Of a stretch of 64,000 nt of DNA, positions 61,364 through 64,000 are shown in pieces. Below the pieces are notes generated by a model. It made no database searches. It worked only from the letters and a program-made list of their open reading frames with translations, and had not been told where the DNA came from. Made by a program: the position numbers and the translations under genes. Source of the stretch: Paenochrobactrum pullorum (lineage in GTDB: Bacteria > Pseudomonadota > Alphaproteobacteria > Rhizobiales > Rhizobiaceae); contig NZ_JBHEEH010000001.1 in the NCBI RefSeq assembly GCF_041929845.1, positions 682,001 through 746,000 of the forward strand. Reading direction: 5' to 3'. The first letter of the stretch is position 1, and each line of letters starts with the position of its first letter.

Positions 61364-62665
61364 TTAGATACGATCCATCAATGCAAACCACGACAGCGCT
61401 AGAAATAAAAGTGGCGCGCGGAAGCGACGGCCACCCGGGAATGCCGGAATATGCAAGTCTTGTAGCAATTGCAGTCTTTCGCCTTTGCCGGCAAGTTTTT
61501 CAGCGTAAAGCTGCCCCATCAAATTGGCAAGCATCACACCATGACCGGAATAACCACCGGCTGAAATGACATTGGGCATCACTTCGCGCACAAACGGCTG
61601 GCGCGGCATGGTAATGCCAACCGAGCCGCCCCACGAATGGGTGATTTCAATATCGGCCAATTGCGGATAAATTTCTGCAATCTGGCGGCGAATATGCTTG
61701 CTGATTTCGCGCGGATTATCTGCCGTATAGGCTTCACGCCCACCAAATAACAGACGGCCATCTTGGGTGAGACGGAAATAACGCACCACAAAGCGCGAAT
61801 CATCTACTGCTTCACCGCCCTGCAAAACGCAGTATTTTTTGTCCAGCGGCACAGTTGCGCCCATGAAAGAGCGGATCGGCATCACATGCGCAGCACTGAC
61901 AGGTTCAAGCAAACCGCCATGCGCATTGACCGCCAGTAAACAATGATTAGCGGTGATGGTGCCGTTGTCAGTGGTAACGGTTACACGTCCGTTCTGACTT
62001 TCCAGTTTGGTGGCTTTGGTATTTTCAAAAAGCGAAGCACCCGCCTGAGATGCTGCTTTGGCCATGCCGACCAATAATTTCAGCGGGTGGATATGACCGG
62101 TTCCGCTATCATAGGTGCCGCCATAATAACGTGTTGAACCAAGCTTGTCGGCGGCTTCCTGCGCATCTATCATCCGTATATGTGGATAATTGTAGCGTGT
62201 CTGCATCAGCTCCACATGGCGTTGATATTGCTTCAGATAACGTTTTTTATGCGCTACCGACATCTGGCCGGACGCATACTCGATGTCGATATTATGTTGA
62301 TCGCAGATGCTTTTAATCAGCGGCTTGCTGTCTTCAGCCAGATCAAACAGGGCTTTGGCACGGGTGAAGCCGTATTCTTTTTCAAGTTCTTCTGCCCATG
62401 ATCGCTGTCCGGTGCCAAATTGGCCGCCATTGCGCCCCGATGCGCCGTCACCAAAACGGGCGGCATCAATGAGCACAACATCGACACCGCTTTGAGCCAA
62501 ATGATAGGCTGCAGAAAGTCCCGTATAACCGCCGCCGATAATAACGACATCTGCTTGTCTTGAACCATCAAGAGCAGGGTAGCTCGGCCTCGTTGAAACA
62601 CTCGCCTCATACCATGATACACCAGGCGAAATCGGGCTTTGATAGATTGGGTTTTGCTGCAACAT
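61364..62665 (-). CDS. puuB: FAD-dependent oxidoreductase, gamma-glutamylputrescine oxidase-like
   Basis: This is a 433-residue DAO-family flavoenzyme. The dinucleotide motif is DVVIIGGGYTGLSAAYHLA near residue 40, and the C-terminal GGYSGHGVMLANLMGQ closes the FAD site. The family places it with PuuB, which oxidises gamma-glutamylputrescine. It follows the glutamine synthetase-like gene by 154 nt and precedes the hydrolase by 17 nt. A related oxidase with another amine as substrate cannot be excluded. Confidence 0.82.
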   Translation of the reverse strand: MLQQNPIYQSPISPGVSWYEASVSTRPSYPALDGSRQADVVIIGGGYTGLSAAYHLAQSGVDVVLIDAARFGDGASGRNGGQFGTGQRSWAEELEKEYGFTRAKALFDLAEDSKPLIKSICDQHNIDIEYASGQMSVAHKKRYLKQYQRHVELMQTRYNYPHIRMIDAQEAADKLGSTRYYGGTYDSGTGHIHPLKLLVGMAKAASQAGASLFENTKATKLESQNGRVTVTTDNGTITANHCLLAVNAHGGLLEPVSAAHVMPIRSFMGATVPLDKKYCVLQGGEAVDDSRFVVRYFRLTQDGRLLFGGREAYTADNPREISKHIRRQIAEIYPQLADIEITHSWGGSVGITMPRQPFVREVMPNVISAGGYSGHGVMLANLMGQLYAEKLAGKGERLQLLQDLHIPAFPGGRRFRAPLLFLALSWFALMDRI

Positions 62666-62733
62666 ACGGGTTGTCCCGTTAGAGTGTTATCGTATCAAAT
62701 ATAAATCTGACGTGTGAAGCAGAGCGGAAGAAG

Positions 62734-62782
62734 GCCAGAGAGGGTAATCAAAATCGGATATTTATCCATGAAAACCTCTCTG
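62734..62782. repeat. Imperfect inverted repeat between puuA and puuB
   Basis: CCAGAGAGGGT and its near-complement ACCTCTCTGAC bracket about 27 nt. It lies in the spacer of the operon and might process or weaken readthrough, but no T-tract is present. Confidence 0.35.
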
Positions 62783-62819
62783 ACTTTATATTTTTTATAT
62801 ATGGGGTAGTGGTGGCCTT

Positions 62820-64000
62820 TTAAACGTTGAGAAGCAGATATTCACGCTCCCACGGACTGATGACTTCCATGAAAGTTTCAAATTCTGCACGTTTAATGGC
62901 GGCATAAGTGGTGACGAAAGATTCACCTAAGAACTTTTGCAGTTCTTTGTCATTTTCAAACAATTCCACCGCTTCAATCAAGCCGCGTGGCAGTTCAATT
63001 TCATTGCGGTTCACCGATGTTGCAACCGGTTCATCCGGCTTGATCCCATTAATGATACCGATCAGGCCGCAAGCCAGTGAGGCTGCCAACGCCAGATAAG
63101 GATTGGCATCAGAGGACGGAATGCGATTTTCCACACGGCGGCTGCCAGGCTCCGAGCGCGGAACACGGAAAGCGGTGGTGCGGTTGTCATAACCCCATTT
63201 GACGTTGACGGGCGCAGAAGCATCCGGTGTCAGACGGCGATAAGAGTTCACATAAGGCGCAAACATCACCAGTGCATTGGGCACATGTTTTTGCATACCG
63301 CCGATGAAATGCAGGAAGTGATCGCTTTCGCTGCCATCTTCATTGCTGAAAATATTGCGGCCGGTTTTCTTATCGACAATCGACTGATGGATATGCATGG
63401 CCGAACCCGGCTGGCCTTGTATCGGCTTGGCCATAAAGGTTGCATACATATCATGTTTGAGCGCGGCTTCACGGATTGTGCGCTTGAACATGAACACCTG
63501 ATCGGCAAGCTCAACCGGATCACCGTGACGCAGGTTGATCTCCAGCTGTGCTGCTCCTTCTTCGTGGATCAGCGTGTCAATTTCCAAGCCTTGGGCTTCG
63601 GAGAAATGGTAAATATCATCGATCAACTCGTCAAACTCGTTGACGCCGGCGATTGAATAACCTTGTCCGCCACCAATGGCACGGCCTGAGCGCCCGACAG
63701 GCGGGGTCAGCGGATAATCAGGATCAGGGTTTTTCTTGACCAGATAAAATTCAATTTCCGGCGCAACGACTGGTTTGAGGCCGCGCTTGTGATAGGCGGC
63801 AACCACACTGCGCAGCACATTGCGCGGCGTATATTCAACATTCTTGCCGTTTTGATTAACCAGATCGCAGATGACTTGTGCAGTCGGATCGGATTCCCAA
63901 GGGACAACGCAAAGCGTCGATAAATCCGGCACTAATTTTAAATCGCCGTCATTCTCCGGATAGGCAAAGCCGTGACCGTCTTCAGGATAATCGCCTGAAA
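62820..64000 (-). CDS. puuA: Glutamine synthetase family protein, PuuA-like (5' end outside window)
   Basis: The open frame continues to the right edge, so the N-terminus is missing; the visible part is about 393 residues. It has the GS fold: VAPEIEFYLVKK, the HEEGAAQLEINLRHGD segment, MAKPIQGQPGSAMHIHQS and the late RVPRSEPGSRRVENRIPSSDANPYLALAA block (in parts). This variety is the gamma-glutamylpolyamine synthetase type rather than GlnA, supported by the PuuB-like gene after it. It would attach glutamate to putrescine as the first step of polyamine use. Confidence 0.85.
   Translation of the reverse strand, partial: SGDYPEDGHGFAYPENDGDLKLVPDLSTLCVVPWESDPTAQVICDLVNQNGKNVEYTPRNVLRSVVAAYHKRGLKPVVAPEIEFYLVKKNPDPDYPLTPPVGRSGRAIGGGQGYSIAGVNEFDELIDDIYHFSEAQGLEIDTLIHEEGAAQLEINLRHGDPVELADQVFMFKRTIREAALKHDMYATFMAKPIQGQPGSAMHIHQSIVDKKTGRNIFSNEDGSESDHFLHFIGGMQKHVPNALVMFAPYVNSYRRLTPDASAPVNVKWGYDNRTTAFRVPRSEPGSRRVENRIPSSDANPYLALAASLACGLIGIINGIKPDEPVATSVNRNEIELPRGLIEAVELFENDKELQKFLGESFVTTYAAIKRAEFETFMEVISPWEREYLLLNV

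Overview
The window is an ordinary-looking chromosomal segment of an alphaproteobacterium of the order Rhizobiales (Hyphomicrobiales), most likely on the Brucellaceae/Bartonellaceae side. The evidence is a class I lysyl-tRNA synthetase, 5-aminolevulinate synthase (HemA), GcrA, a PodJ-like polarity protein, a SAM-II riboswitch before metA, Alph_Pro_TM and other rhizobial families, and palindromic intergenic repeats of the RIME type. Base composition looks lower in G+C than is usual for Brucella or Agrobacterium (my impression by eye, not computed). I see no rRNA, tRNA, insertion sequence, CRISPR array, prophage or plasmid functions.

Layout. 0-3.7 kb: a GumC/Wzz-type polysaccharide co-polymerase facing a TauE/SafE exporter and its Alph_Pro_TM partner. 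3.9-12.1 kb: PodJ-like protein, an autocleavable-type XRE-S24 regulator coupled to a nuclease-like protein, lysyl-tRNA synthetase, a TerB-like protein and a periplasmic binding protein. 12.4-16.7 kb: a membrane glycosyltransferase whose end overlaps polyphosphate kinase 2, then PhoR. 16.8-23.7 kb: a polysaccharide cluster (FemAB-like acyltransferase, GT2, Wzx-like flippase, polysaccharide deacetylase, two translationally coupled GT4 enzymes). 23.7-28.7 kb: gcrA, a structured and possibly RNA-coding intergenic region, argD-argF-hslO, apaG. 28.8-31.2 kb: metZ and metA under a SAM-II riboswitch. 31.4-37 kb: dCTP deaminase, small envelope proteins, pyrD, a DUF952 protein, prolyl iminopeptidase. 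37.3-41.4 kb: a CrbR/CrbS-type two-component pair whose kinase carries a solute-symporter domain. 41.6-46.9 kb: mscL, ilvE, hemA with an FNR/FixK box, a deacetylase and a GT25. 47.3-52.3 kb: a five-gene oligopeptide-type ABC importer. 52.3-58.5 kb: proC, folD and the Entner-Doudoroff set zwf-pgl-edd. 58.8-64 kb: an SDR oxidoreductase facing a four-gene operon (glutamine synthetase-like PuuA, PuuB-like oxidase, cysteine hydrolase, MFS exporter) that runs off the right edge.

How the genes work together. Methionine synthesis (metA, metZ) is under SAM control, glucose-6-phosphate catabolism runs through zwf-pgl-edd, and arginine synthesis through argD-argF. Envelope and polysaccharide assembly is the largest theme (GumC, six glycosyltransferases, a flippase, two deacetylases and the PodJ polarity factor), which would fit a polar or surface polysaccharide. 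Signalling is represented by PhoR, CrbSR, GcrA and the S24-type repressor.

Less conventional signals are: two plus-strand terminators with no gene in front of them (candidate small RNAs), a branched fold upstream of gcrA, a 31-residue membrane-protein ORF with a good ribosome site, an 88-nt tail-to-tail gene overlap, and RIME-like repeats, one of which includes a stop codon.
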